DNA of 64,000 nucleotides from Lutraria lutraria (lineage: Eukaryota > Mollusca > Bivalvia > Venerida > Mactridae). This document shows positions 13,401-23,645 of this stretch, one piece after another (the stretch's first letter is position 1; every line of letters starts with the position of its first letter). A program made the position numbers and the translations under genes. The stretch spans positions 26,213,912 through 26,277,911 of the forward strand of contig OZ026848.1 of assembly GCA_964023205.1 (NCBI GenBank). The letters are read 5' to 3'. The notes below the pieces were generated by a model. That model searched no databases, was not told the DNA's origin, and saw nothing but the letters and a program-made list of their open reading frames with translations.

Positions 13401-15851
13401 TGGTGAAATTACATTTTAAACTATCTGTTGTGTAAAGTCTAAATTCAAGACTACACAAATATTCACAATCACTGTTCTGGTATCAGTTACATGTACATGT
13501 CTTAATGTCCATTATTTCCAACAAAATTGAGCATGAAAAACAGCATGAACTTAATTTGAAACTATTCCAGAGAAGGTTTTATTACTGACAACTGCCAAAC
13601 TGGCCAGTGCCCGAATTGATTGATGAGTCCTCAGGTCAAATGTTCTTCATGCACGCAGGAAATGTGTTAATGAAAATTTGAGAGAGATAATGTTATGTTA
13701 TTCATTTCGTGTGGGGAACTTGTATGCTTCAGGCTTAATTAAGAAGGATGTTTGGATTTATTATGCCTGACATATATGTACGTGTTTTTGAGTTATGATC
13801 ACTGGTTGATACTACATTGAATTCTTATAAATATAGTTTTATTTTCAATGTTCATGTGTCAAGTTAAAGAATTTTTGAATAAGTAATACATGTTCATTTG
13901 CTCTAACTTATAGTTTATTATAATTGTTTACAGATTGATGTCCAAATTAAACATGACTAGGAACGATGGAATTCTACAGGTCAAGCTTGTTTGGCGTTGT
14001 TCAAGGTAAATATTTATCATTTTTTATTTCTGAATAATCCGTAATTAATTCAGTCATGGTTGTAAAATTATGTATGAGGAATACAACATATAATATCATA
14101 CAAACACTGATTAAGTAAAAAAGCTGGGCTTTCTCATAGCAAAATGCATGTCTAAATAATACCGTTTGAAATTGCATTTGCCTATATTGAATATTATTAG
14201 GTATATATTATATTAATTAGAATAAATTCTGCATGTTCAGTTTTCTGTGAGCTTGTGTAATTTTCTCTTTGATTTTGTTGCTTGGTATAATCCAGTCTTT
14301 AGAAAAATTTAATATGTATTCACCATGACAGATTGATAATTGAAACACAGAAGACTGTATATTTTTCAAATAGTAAAAATTACTAGCTTGGATAGATGAA
14401 ATGACTTCCGAAAATGCCCGCTGACTGAATATGCTTGCTCTTTTACTATTTCAGCAAATACTATGAAGACTATGTCAAAGGAAACTGAACAGGATGCCAG
14501 CCAGGCCTGTCCACTGAAGTAGACTCCAGAATCACAGACAGGAAATCCAGAAGGATTCATTTATTAGTTTCTAACTGTTTTGTACATGTCATTTAAACGA
14601 ATTCTTAAGTGTTCATGATCACTGAATAATCATCTACTGTGTGTTTATACAAAATTATGTACGGTATTCGTGTCTACATGTGTATGTAATAATTTGCAAG
14701 AATAAATTAGATATATTCCAAATTGTGAACAAAATTTGTTTTTTGTTTGACATTTCAAATGATAAATTTAGACTAGGTTGTATTGTGAGATTAAAAGTGA
14801 ACTTTCTGATATAGGTTATAGACATATTAATTATTGAGCAATATTATTTTAATAGTGTTCAGTATATCCTCATGAAGAACTAATTATACAGGATTAGTAA
14901 CTGCCGTCATTATGTTCTTTGTTTGAACATCCCTGCGTTTTATTGATATAATCACCTTAATTACTTACAGGCGTGTAAATATATACACGTTGGATTTTGG
15001 TTGTATACAGGTTGGATTGTGGTTGCATACAGGGTGGGTTTTGGTTGTATACAGGTTGGAATGTGGTTGTAAACACGTTAGATTTTGGTTGTATACACGT
15101 TGGATTTTGGTTGTATACAGGTTGGATTGTGGTTGTATACACGTTGGATTTTGGTTGAAAACATGTTGGATTTTGGTTGTATACCCGACGTTGTATTGAC
15201 GTCGGGAAATGACGTCTAAAAAACTTTCATTTACAACCTAAATCCAACGGTCATCCAACGTCAGGGTACAACGTCTGTACAACGTTTTTACAACGTCAAG
15301 TGTTTGCTGGGTTAATTCTTGTTAGGGGATATATAATCATAATAGTAATATAATCATGCCTACGTCCCCATGAGGGGCTTTAAAGGAAGATAGATACTAC
15401 ATTTAAGATAATTACATAAGTTATAACATATATTGAACAATCAGTTTTTTGAAGATTGTCAAGTGACATCAGGAACTGATAAATAGATATATAGATTGTT
15501 TGAGTTTGCTAAATAAAGTAAATTCTTTACTGAGTTGTGTATATATGATGGATAACCTCAAGAAATGAAGAAACTAACAAACATCAATATATTAAAATAA
15601 AACTAATTAAGAAGTAATTGAATATACGTGCAGCTATAGTTTCAATGTATAATATTATGTATACATATATTGCAAATTATAAGTGTTTAAATTGCAATTA
15701 ATGAATAGTTATTTTCAACTTAGAGACAGCTAAATTGTCAATCAGTTCTTGCATTAAGCGCATTTTTTTATCTTATTCGATGCAAAATAAACTTTTCTAA
15801 AAAGGATATGAATGGTCGCACTCGCACAGCGACTTTCACGTTTTCTGCCAT
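1435..15851 (-). CDS. KIF28: Kinesin-3 motor, KLP-6/KIF28-like (10 exons, 3' end outside window)
   Basis: ATP-driven microtubule motor of the kinesin-3 family. Coding exons in transcript order are 15851-15810, 12104-11910, 5674-5459, 5227-5110, 4478-4367, 4062-3955, 3297-3164, 2664-2594, 2036-1976 and 1602-1435. They join in frame to 408 residues with no stop. The start is an ATG followed by [14 protein letters not shown], the usual kinesin beta-1 strand. Visible motifs are the P-loop GQTGSGKS (residues 106-113), switch I NATSSRAH (224-231), switch II DLAGSE (260-265) and [11 protein letters not shown]. The neck ends in [13 protein letters not shown] and a Gly/Ala-rich linker. The GANKGIVP and [20 protein letters not shown] wording favours KLP-6/KIF28 over KIF1/KIF13/KIF14; that assignment is from memory of the family. 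FHA and tail exons lie to the left of the window. No frameshift is seen. Intron 1 is AT-AC and intron 7 is GC-AG; all others are GT-AG. Confidence 0.93.
1721..1870 (+). repeat. Dispersed repeat, copy 2
   Basis: It shares AGTGCCG, the CTCAGTGAGATCTATCCACC block and the later GAGTTATGAG and GATGCAGRCA segments with 671-833, in the same orientation. It sits in kinesin intron 9. Confidence 0.6.
2282..2562. mobile_element. Non-autonomous TIR element, 281 bp
   Basis: Ends are TAATACCCCCGC and GCGGGGGTATAATTA, an inverted repeat. The inside includes CAAGGGGACATAACTCTGG, a phrase common in molluscan dispersed repeats (recalled, not searched). A second ATACCCCC near the right end faces the terminus and makes a small hairpin. 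It lies in kinesin intron 8. Confidence 0.6.
2665..3163 (-). other. GC-AG intron of the kinesin gene (intron 7)
   Basis: Exon 7 must end one base into a codon to keep the PYRDS frame of exon 8. The only suitable position is before GCAAGT at 3163, giving KKKVVV then PYRDS. GCAAGT is the classical GC donor with strong U1 pairing. The acceptor is CAG at 2667-2665. A GTATAA lies 5 nt further on but gives the wrong frame. Confidence 0.8.
3411..3585. mobile_element. TACAGTGC-family MITE, copy in kinesin intron 6
   Basis: The right end GGAGAGGTTGCACTGTA mirrors the TACAGTGCAGCCTCTCC start seen in the copies at 53390 and 59621. The body has AGCAACAACCTCTCAACAAC blocks. Flanking TA on both sides would fit a TA target duplication. 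Confidence 0.6.
4630..4860 (+). repeat. Degenerate minisatellite with repeated TCACATGA
   Basis: About 25-30 bp units contain GTCACATGATA followed by an A-rich or GCAGACAACAC segment. Exact TCACATGA cores are at 4671, 4751, 4778, 4806 and 4832, plus the reverse complement near 4656. It lies in kinesin intron 4. Confidence 0.7.
5801..5977. mobile_element. TACAGTGC-family MITE, copy in kinesin intron 2
   Basis: It starts TACAGTGCAACCTTTCC and continues with AAAGCAACACCCTTTGGGAG and TTGTTGTTGAGAGGTTGTTG, as in the other copies. The right end is diverged (GGAGAGATTATACTG). Confidence 0.55.
7590..7731. mobile_element. TACAGTGC-family MITE, left end missing
   Basis: The body AACAACCTCCCTTGAAC to TAGAGCAACAACCTCTCAAC matches the 3411-3585 copy and the right end is GGGAGGTAATGCACTGT. 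The left terminus is absent or too diverged to see. Confidence 0.5.
10608..10930 (+). repeat. Polypurine (GA-rich) tract
   Basis: More than 300 bases with nearly continuous GAGAGA, GGAGGAG and GAAGA phrases on the plus strand. The complementary strand is open in all three frames as Ser/Leu/Pro-rich ORFs, which are low-complexity artefacts and not genes. Confidence 0.85.
12455..12502. repeat. Hairpin beside the 2.76 kb element
   Basis: CTCCACTACAACTCGG pairs imperfectly with its downstream partner, and the core CTACATACATATATGTATGTAG is a perfect palindrome. Confidence 0.6.
13938..14488 (+). CDS. Possible spliced 33-residue ORF inside the 2.76 kb element
   Basis: Exon 13934-14005 is bounded by TTTACAG and a GTAAAT donor; exon from 14455 follows CTATTTCAG. 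The ATG at 13938 reads across this junction in frame to a TGA at 14486-14488, giving a 33-residue peptide that includes [10 protein letters not shown] and [11 protein letters not shown] further good donor, TTTTAAG then GTAAGT, at 13161 suggests an upstream non-coding exon, and AATAAA at 14701 could be the polyadenylation signal. I recognise no family. It could be a captured host-gene fragment or a non-coding transcript with a chance ORF. Confidence 0.3.
14986..15186 (+). repeat. Tandem array of about 24 bp units
   Basis: Eight or so units of the form GGTTGTATACAGGTTGGATT alternating with ACACGTTGGATTTT. It is open in one frame on each strand, but only because of the repetition. Confidence 0.85.
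15810..15851 (-). CDS. KIF28: Kinesin exon 1 (start codon exon)
   Basis: This exon encodes 14 residues, [14 protein letters not shown], and ends in phase 0 after Phe. The next genomic bases on the minus strand are ATATCCTTTT, which is the U12 AT-AC donor consensus. Joining it to 12104 gives RPFNSRE, the expected kinesin-3 continuation. Extending to the nearest GT instead would add about seven extra residues here and seven at the exon 2 start, and would disrupt the conserved strand. Confidence 0.88.
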
Positions 15852-18368
15852 TTCGCCTTCTGCTGTAGAGTCCAAAAATTGCTAGAATTAAAATTACTGA
15901 TTCAAAACTTAGTAACTTCCTATCAAGGCGTTGATCACAATTTATTTTACACTGACACCTCCGGATTTAGCACACAAAACTATTTGACAGTTGCGAAACA
16001 AAATCATGCAGTGGTGTGTCCTTACGTCACTTCCGTAAACAAACATAATTATTTATAGCAACGAGGTGCCCGATTAAAACGAAACGGTGTCCATTTAAAA
16101 AAGTAGTTTCACGAGTTACGTCCCCTGGAGAAACCGTAACCCGACGTCAATAACTTGAATGTATAATTCACGCATACAAGGATGGTATGTATATAAGTCC
16201 TTGGCGCATATTAAAATGGACGGAGCAGGCCCTGTCGCGATTTCACGACCAAAATTTTAACACTAGTATTGAATTTTAATTGGGACAATCTCTCCTCTTA
16301 ATTCATGTCCATGCAGGGACTCGATCTATGTAATCATTAGAGCTATTCGATTGAAATTTGTGCTTAAAGGGCCCTGCTACAGCAGCGTACGCTGTTCAAT
16401 GCCAATAATTTGAACTCTTTGACAAGTTAATTTTTTTATCGTGTCACGTATTATGAAGATTGAAGATGTCACATTTCTAGTAAAAATTCTAGCATCAAAT
16501 TAAATTCGTTTTCAATTCTTAATATTTTGACGAAATCAAGGACTTATGATATGTGTGTGTGTATAAGTCCTTGACACAGGTACTTGACACAAAAAAATAT
16601 GTTTTTACCATATTTTGGCCGTATAGGCTTCTTAATTATATATGACAAGGACTGATAATTCCTTAATTGTATATGATAAGATAGAAAGGTATACCCAACG
16701 TAAATTCAACCATCTTGGTTGTTTCGCATTAAGTGCGATGTAGTGAAAATTAGGAGAAATGGCCGGTATTTAGAATAATACAATTGTCATATATCGCACT
16801 CGTGCAGCTATTTTGCGAGGTCTCGATTTGGAAGACGCCTCAATCGTTCTAAGACAACCATGAAACCAACTGGGTATACCAAACTCACGATGAAGAAATG
16901 CTGTGACTACTCAAGTTCACTGACAACGTTGTAGTATGTCCCACCATGGATGCTTATACTACACATAATATAGCATCCCCAATAATCCAGTCCTCTCCGT
17001 TGTATTAATTTGGTCGTAATCAAAATCTTTAATTTGCTTTCGTCTAATTATTTTTTACGTCGGTGTGCAGTTACTCTTACCTTCAGAGTGAGCCAGTGGC
17101 TGAACTCCATTCTCCTATACAGCGATATATCTTAAGTTTTACATTCAAAGTGCAACTCTATGTCGAGCCCTCGTTTATTTACGGGCCCTCTCACGGCTCC
17201 TGGTAAGGGTTCATGAAATAGCTAGCTACTCACGGACCTAAGCGGACCACGGATCACAAAACAATTAATGTAATATTCACCTTGCGTTTTCGTCATGTAC
17301 AAGTATGTAAGGAAATATGTAAAACATTTTATTTTGCATATATTTGTAATGCTGTTGCGAAGTCACACTAGAATGTTCCAGACAGTAGTTGATATTGTGT
17401 AACATACTATAGCAGTTATAAATACTAGTATTCCATACATTTGTGGAATTCATCTTCAATATAATACTCTCCACTGTGCAGTCTATTCTGTGGAATCATC
17501 AATTTTCGTTGGGGATTTAATTTCGTGGATTTCGTGGGTTGGCTCATCCACGAAATCAAATCCCCACGAATTTAAATGCAAAGATAAGGCCTTTTTCAAA
17601 AATCAAAATCCACGAAAATAAATGAAATTACATTATCATATCATATTTTCGATTCTTTGCCATGCGTTATATATACTAGTGGCATACGCTTGTTATTTCA
17701 GATATAATTGCCAAGTTGCAATGGTCATAACAATAGCATTTCAAATTTCTCGTCACGGTAGTTTTTGTTAATTATATATTTATAGAACTACTAGCTATAA
17801 CCATCTCCTTACAATGGGAACTCCTCGGCGTTTGTCTGAAGAAAAGCATATTTCCCAGTTGCGGAAATGCCCGAGTTGTTACGATTGCATCTCCATAGTG
17901 CTCTTCCATGTTTTTTTTAAATTAAAAAACGTCTTGAATCTATTGAACATCCGCATCGCTGCAGAAAATATATAAATAATTATGTACAAAATGTATTTCA
18001 CGTTCTACGAGTATTATTTACTGTTGTCATTTATCCATTGCCCAATTGCAAATGAAAATTCGAATGCAGCTTGGAAGAAACATTTCTTTGCTAAACTGCT
18101 TAATTAAATCGTTCTTTAGACTGACTATGATGGGGTATATGGTATATAATTAACAAGGTGTCTCTATAACTTACATTAAGAGGCATAAAAAGCGTCATGG
18201 ACCAGAGGAGCGAAACATCCTCTTTCAAACCGCATTATGAGCCAACAAGATTGTTTCTTAATAAGCTTGTAACCAGAAACAAACATTTTTTTCACGCCTA
18301 AGTAATTTGAAAAGCTGCTCAACTTGTCTCTTAATTTCTGCATTACTATATAACTATATAAGTTATTG
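15852..18368. other. Upstream flank of the kinesin gene and intergenic spacer
   Basis: The first 200-300 bases left of 16150 presumably hold the kinesin 5' UTR and promoter, read leftward; no TATA box or initiator can be placed with confidence. Further right there is a palindromic repeat at 17491-17625. I see no exon in the rest. Confidence 0.45.
17491..17625. repeat. Palindromic TTTCGTGG repeat
   Basis: TTCGTGGATTTCGTGGGTTG is followed by CATCCACGAAATCAAATCCC, then CCACGAA and a final ATCCACGAAAATAAATGA. The arms fold back on each other. This looks like a fold-back element common in bivalves (recalled, not searched). Confidence 0.65.
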
Positions 18369-19035
18369 TCAACTCAACTCAACATATCTTTTATTATCCC
18401 AAGTATAACATATATACAGTATGGGGAAAATGGCTAAACATATTTACAAAGCGTTTGGTCAGGTGTGCAAAAGGGATATTAATTTTGTGAATATATTGTT
18501 AGAACATGCATATTTACATGGTTAGTTTAAATTAATTTGTTATTGACAATACGGAAAAGAAAACATTTTATATGCAAATATATCTACATACATGCTTGTG
18601 TATATATATCAAGTGTGTATTTAAGTTACAGAAAAACAGACAAGAGAGCTAACATACAAATGATCAATTTTAAAACAAAACGAGGTATTGGCGCATGTAC
18701 ATGATCAAAATGTATTCATTATGAAGTACATAAATTTGCTGATATATTTTAGTTTTTGTGGATTTTGGCATTGCATAAAATGAGTGAAGCAAACATCTGA
18801 GTTTAAAAAGGGATTAATTTGTAATCGTTCGGTACTGAAGTACGGACAATGCAGTAAAAAATGTTGTTCTGAGCCAATATCGTTAGTATTGCATAATGTA
18901 CACGTCCGGTTGTGTATTAAAGTTCCTTCGAAACGCCCAGTTTCTATTGGGAGACGATGGTCTGTACACTGAACTAATATAGTTGAACCGCAAAAGTTCG
19001 AAATGCCAAGGGAATGCACAAGGAAATATTAGGCG
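18369..19035 (-). mobile_element. 3' fragment of a non-LTR retrotransposon (LINE)
   Basis: On the minus strand 19019-18705 encodes a peptide containing HRLPIETGRF and CTLCNTND-x4-QHFLLHCPYF. The CxxC...HxxxxC pattern is the zinc-binding-like C-terminus that follows reverse transcriptase in many LINE ORF2 proteins. The peptide ends at 18705 and about 330 bases of 3' UTR follow, finishing in GTTGAGTTGAGTTG. The reverse transcriptase and endonuclease are absent, so this is a 5'-truncated dead copy. Confidence 0.75.
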
Positions 19036-19190
19036 TCCTGTTCAATTAATGTCAGGGCCCGTATATTCATAAAGCTCCTTAATTATATTTAAGATAGGAA
19101 CTTTTGTAAGAAATTTTGTAAGAAATTTCATCAGGTGTGAAAATCCCTTAGATTGTCATTCAAATTTAACTCATAAGGAATTTCCTTAGC

Positions 19191-19713
19191 TTAAAGGGGC
19201 ATGTCCTGGAACTGAAGCGTCTCAAATAACAATCAAATTGGTGTCATTTTAATGCCTAAATCAATTAAAGAAAGCCCTGTAAAATATTTACAAAACATCC
19301 AGCTAGTTTACTCAAAATACACATTTCAAGATTACAAAACCTGCAGATTTCGGCCTCAGAAATAATTCGTCATTTTCACAACTCGACCTTTTCTGTATCT
19401 GTCAAAACCGAGAATATCGCGGAAAAAATGTCAACAAACTGAAATGGTAAGTATTTCTCATGTTATGTTCACTTGATGGGCAGCGCACATGCTCAGTTAA
19501 ACTCTCAGACGTATCGGAAATATCGTTGTCGTCAATAAAAGGCTGTAAGCCTTTTATTCAAACCGACATACAAATACCGACGCGCGCGTTATAGGGTCAT
19601 TTTTGAGCGGACATTCTTCTTTGACTTTCGGTAATAATTGGTTTTACAAGTGACAAACGCATTTTTGGTGTACGAAAAAAAAGACACAGCAGTTCCTGGG
19701 CATGCCCCTTTAA
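19191..19713. mobile_element. 523 bp MITE with TTAAAGGGGCATG ends
   Basis: Left end TTAAAGGGGCATGTCCTGGAACT and right end AGTTCCTGGGCATGCCCCTTTAA are near-perfect inverted repeats of about 22 bp. It has no coding capacity. The adjoining GGGCCCGTATATTCATAAAG and AAGGAATTTCCTTAGC suggest it landed in or next to another dispersed repeat. Confidence 0.75.
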
Positions 19714-20645
19714 AGTGCATTGTTATATTTTACATTACCGGATTTTCATAGAATTTGCAAATAAGGAAGATGACACAATGATAAAATGTTAATAATTTAT
19801 TGCAAATTTTCGAGTGTAATTATTTAAAAAAATATGATACACTTGAAAATTTGTATTCAAAGAAAAGTAACAAGTCAAATAGTTTTCTGCGGCCAGATAT
19901 TCTACAAATCAATATGGTTAATTAAGGAAGTATACCTATTTTTCTGCAGATTATTCCGGTGTGTGTAATCCCACCATGCATAATAAGGCCACAAACCTGA
20001 CAAGAGTTTTCAATAAAGTACCAGGTAAGCTGGAGTAGTAGTATTTGAACATGACAGTGACACAGTATTATTATGGTGATCATGCACTTATGCAAAGTTA
20101 TTACACAATAACACTGCCGTGTAACAAACACACAGCTTCGGCACCGAAATATAATGACGCGTGATTCAATACGACTTTTAATATGATTGGACTGTTTCCT
20201 GACGTTATAACAAAATATCTGAGAGGGATACTACAATTGCTTCGAATACTGCTAGATATTCTGTTATATATTTAACAAAAAGAAAAAAATCAGATGTTGA
20301 AGCTACTGCTTAATTATCGTGAACATTTTCTTAAACTAGTGTCCGTACACAAAAATATGTTCTCTGAAAACACTCCTGTAAATATTGTTGCAGAAACGGT
20401 GTTCCATAAAGAACGATTAGCAAATGTATAATTATATACATGCTAGGTCACGTGAAAACCTCTACCAGCTTAAGTACTTACTGCAAATACGATATATCTG
20501 CAGTCATGCAGTATATTGATATTATCTAGGTATAAGTCGATTTAAAGTTGCATACTAATGAGGGATTAGTCTCATTTCCATATTTAGGTGTAACAGGTTA
20601 ACCCGGTAACCGTTATAGATAAGATTGAGAAAACATTAATACAAT

Positions 20646-20718
20646 TGCCTCAATAGCGTAAAGGTTAGTGCTGATGATTTTGAGATATACATCATTCTAA
20701 CAATTGGTTCGAACCTAA
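20646..20718 (+). other. tRNA-like head 1 of element copy A
   Basis: TAGCGTAAAGGTTAGTGC fits a box A, and GGTTCGAACC at 20706-20715 is a perfect box B, about 43 bases further on. I cannot form a convincing acceptor stem or anticodon arm, so this is a tRNA-derived promoter unit and not a tRNA gene. Confidence 0.5.
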
Positions 20719-21090
20719 GTTAATGTCTTTTATGGCTATATTTTGTATGTTTTTTTTATATTATTTTAAATCCTTTTATTTTGTATTAGTTTGTTTTTCA
20801 TTATTTTTTCATTATTTTATTATATCATTTCAAAACAATTCAAACATTTAAACACACATCATCGCATTCACTCGCCGTGTCTGTCTCCTCGTCGCTATAA
20901 GTGATTAATATCAGTAAACAGACCATCTCCTTCTCTACTGCATACTGCGTGTATATGTTATAGTACACATTATTGTGTATATGAAACAAGATATTAATTT
21001 TGATTTTCACAATTTGAAGGGTAATTCTTGAAAGTCGGAAAGAAATTGCAGTTTCGAGTACGATGTATGTTTATCCAAAAAAGAAGCATT

Positions 21091-21163
21091 TTGGCAGTTT
21101 TGAACTCGTGGCCACTACTAATAAAAGAAACCATAGCCTTTACCTCTAAGCCACGGCGCGTTA
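21091..21163 (-). other. tRNA-like head 2 of element copy A
   Basis: On the minus strand GCCGTGGCTTAGAGGTAAAGGC fits a D-arm/box A, followed by GGCCACGAGTTCAAAACTGCC as a weaker box B. The copy B equivalent (23766-23839) reads GTGGCTCAGAGGTAAAGGC, an even better match. Confidence 0.5.
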
Positions 21164-22566
21164 CGATAGTGCTCTTTTTATGTATTACAATATAAAATTA
21201 ATTAAGTCATTTCAACCGGTAAATAACCTGATCGATCTACCTCGGAAAAATGTAAATGTTTACAACGGTTCTCATTCAACTTTAAATCGACTATATAGCT
21301 CTTTACTTTAGACGTTTAAACTTTGTTGTTACGGAAGTCTACTGGGGCCATTTTAAGTTAAAATAAACTGAATTTTGAGGAATTATTTAAATGTACGTGC
21401 ATAAAGGCCTTATTTCTATCCAGCCTTGAGTGTTTGTTTTTGTTTTTGTGTATACATGTATATTTGACCTATCAAACTTGACTGTGTTAAAACAAGTGGA
21501 TAGCTTAAGATAAGTATCATCCTTTAGAGAGAAAAGTCCTTAATTGTGATTTGTTAAAGAAGCAGATCTAGAATCAAAATCTTTAACAGTTGAAGCGAAA
21601 TAAAAAGGGAGAATAACAAACAATATTAAAAAGAATTAAGTTCCCAGAAAATGGAGAGGTGCGAAGCTAAAAATAATGGAACACCCGACGGCAAACACGT
21701 TTGTAAGTCAGTTGATTTGTAAAATGAAGATGAAAATGTTTTTCGTCTTCAATCTGTGATCAGTCACAGAATATACAGAGTCTTTGTTCCGGAGGCTAAC
21801 CAACATGTCGTCCGGTTTCTATTTGTAAGGGTAGCACACCACATATAAATTGAATCAACTTTGACCTTTTCTTGTGGTAGAATTTTTTTTTCAATTTCAA
21901 ATTTATCTTTTAAAAATCACATATAGGTCCGTAATTATGGTACTTTTTAAACGTCATCCTTCCAAATATTCGAGTAGTATTTAAACGATGTTCATATTAA
22001 CTGGAGTTTTGTTTTCAAAATTGTTACTCAGATTTAGCATTTAAATTAAACCACTACACCAATTATTTCGACATTAATTTTGTTGTAATCTGTATTGAAT
22101 ACGCACGCGTTTGGTAAGTATATAATACATATGTAGTTCACTTATAAATATGTGATGTATATAGTCCACACTAACATATTTCGGGGCAATTGGTTATTAA
22201 AACCTCTTGTATATACCAGTTAAAACATATCCCATTGTAATTATCCTTCAAGCCGACTGAATTACTGCCCCCCCCCCCCCCCTACACCTCACCCCATTCT
22301 TACGGTTATGCACAACTACATATTGATATATTGTGGTAGTGTCACTATAATAAAATAAAAAAGTAATACAATGTATAATACTAATACAGTGTCCCGGCTG
22401 TTGTTATCAAATAAACTAGGATTATATATAGCGTACTTTATCAACATATATTCAATATCTTTACTTAACATCACATTTGTATATATGCCCATCGAAATTA
22501 AGCATCATTCATGAACCTATAATTTCGTTAAGGTTGACCAAAATGGATATCGAAATTGAAACTAAA

Positions 22567-22831
22567 GTGCGATTTTCGGAAAATGAAAAATCAGTTTTCA
22601 CACTGACGCTTGGTTTATTTTCTGAAAATAGTACACTGTCTTGTCACGGTTACTAGCCAGGCATAATCTGATTGTAAAACTCGCACAGAGCTAAAGCACT
22701 GATAACAAATTATTTTGTTTAAATGCACGCACACCAAGGATACATGTATATTAATATCTAAAATAAACATGAGTGGTAAGTTATTTGTATTACTTGTTTC
22801 TTTTTTTTCGTAAAATATGCTTATAATAATT
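22567..22831 (+). promoter_or_regulatory. Duplicated promoter/first-exon segment, copy 1
   Basis: It runs from GTGCGATTTTCGGAAAATGA to TTTCGTAAAATATGC, and matches 25771-26025 over about 260 bp with scattered substitutions and small indels. Near its left edge GGAAAATGAAAA and CAGTTTTCAC form two opposed GAAANNGAAA-like sites (the IRF/ISRE type of motif). At its right lies ATGAGTG followed by GTAAGT, a start codon with donor (22769-22775). Confidence 0.5.
22769..22775 (+). CDS. Candidate alternative first coding exon of the coiled-coil gene (ATG AGT G)
   Basis: ATGAGTG is followed by GTAAGT, a good donor, and leaves phase 1, the phase in which nearly every downstream coiled-coil exon starts. 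The same seven bases and donor recur at 25964. This would encode Met-Ser plus a split codon. Transcript evidence is needed to show which copy is used. Confidence 0.35.
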
Positions 22832-23597
22832 ATACAGCTTATTCTTTAAGCACGTCGCATAACTCGTTAAATAATGCAGTGGGTTTATATTTCCTTAAGG
22901 GTGGTCACTCGTGAGCTTTTGTGATACAATGCAGCCTTGCTATATGTGTCGTAAAATTTCAAGTTGAAATTATTGTATTTATATCGTTTAATATAGTGAA
23001 ACAATGATATTTGAATACATAAATAATTTCAAAGCGGTGTTTTCTTCATCGCGAATTTTTACTGCTTTTACGACATCCGACCAGATAACGGCAGTCAATT
23101 TAGTTCTTCTGTATACAACAACAATATACCGTTCAGTATTTATTAGTTAAAGGTAGTTAGATTGTTTATGAATACATTTATATCACCTGGTTCGCAAATA
23201 TGTTATCTTCACTTAAAAAAACATGTTTATTTCTTTTTAATATTTATATTAAATTACCTCTCGGCTGTTGTAAAACGGTGGGTGGGATAAGTTTTCATCA
23301 AGATCGACATTATGAACACATCCGCTGAAAAATATACATCCAAAATGCATGTAAGTCTATCAAAATATATAGTTTCTGAAATGCATATGCGGTTATATAT
23401 GCAACGTGCAGTTGTTTTGTCTTGAAAGAGGTCATTAACTAAGAAATATCCAGTTTTGCAAAGGGTAACATTTAAATATCTAAAATCAATGGAAAAAAAT
23501 ACCAGTACAAATGTATACATATTAGATGATTCTTATCATTGAATTCAAACAATTTACAAAACAGACAAATATTCGATGGTAATTCTTTTTTAGTATT

Positions 23598-23635
23598 TAC
23601 AAGGACTTTTATACGAATGTATAAAAGTCCTTGTA
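23598..23635. repeat. Perfect 17 bp inverted repeat, 4 bp loop
   Basis: TACAAGGACTTTTATAC and its exact reverse complement are separated by GAAT. The AAGTCCTTG word also occurs at several other intergenic places (near 16200 and 16570). Confidence 0.85.
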
Positions 23636-23645
23636 TGTATGTATG

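Larger units (their letters stand above)
12553..15311. mobile_element. 2.76 kb TIR element with CAACGTTG subterminal repeats
   Basis: Perfect 12 bp terminal inverted repeats, CCCAGCAAACAC at 12553-12564 and GTGTTTGCTGGG at 15300-15311, flanked by TT on both sides. The 150-200 bp next to each end are dense in ACGTTG/CAACGT and GACGTC words in both orientations. Inside lie a possible spliced transcript (13938-14488) and a 24 bp tandem array (14986-15186). I see no transposase, so it is probably non-autonomous. It has inserted in the AT-AC intron of the kinesin gene. Confidence 0.65.
12105..15809 (-). other. U12-type AT-AC intron (kinesin intron 1, 3705 nt)
   Basis: The donor is ATATCCTTTT at 15809 downward. 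The 3' end reads TTCTTTAAC (a close match to the U12 branch-point consensus TTCCTTRAC), then CATGTATAC, with the intron ending AC at 12105. The branch adenosine is about 11 nt from the 3' splice site, the short distance typical of U12 introns. Junction choice is forced by the protein: only this join gives RPF followed directly by NSRE. The intron also carries the 2.76 kb element at 12553-15311. Confidence 0.85.
20531..21296 (+). mobile_element. Two-headed tRNA-like TIR element, copy A
   Basis: Ends are TATAAGTCGATTTAAAGTTG (20531) and CAACTTTAAATCGACTATA (21278-21296), an inverted repeat. Just inside each end is a tRNA-like segment pointing inward, joined by AT-rich sequence. A second copy in opposite orientation lies at 23646-24404, alike along its whole length. 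There is no transposase or reverse transcriptase. Confidence 0.7.
21297..23645. other. Spacer between the inverted element copies
   Basis: AT-rich DNA with no recognisable exon except the short ATGAGTG exon candidate at 22769. It includes a run of 15 C (22268-22282), a segment near 22164-22250 resembling 26948-27030, and a perfect hairpin at 23598-23635. Confidence 0.5.

Noticed and set aside
14957..15199. ORFs on both strands in the 24 bp array
   Set aside because: The open frames reflect the repeat unit length being a multiple of three, not coding.
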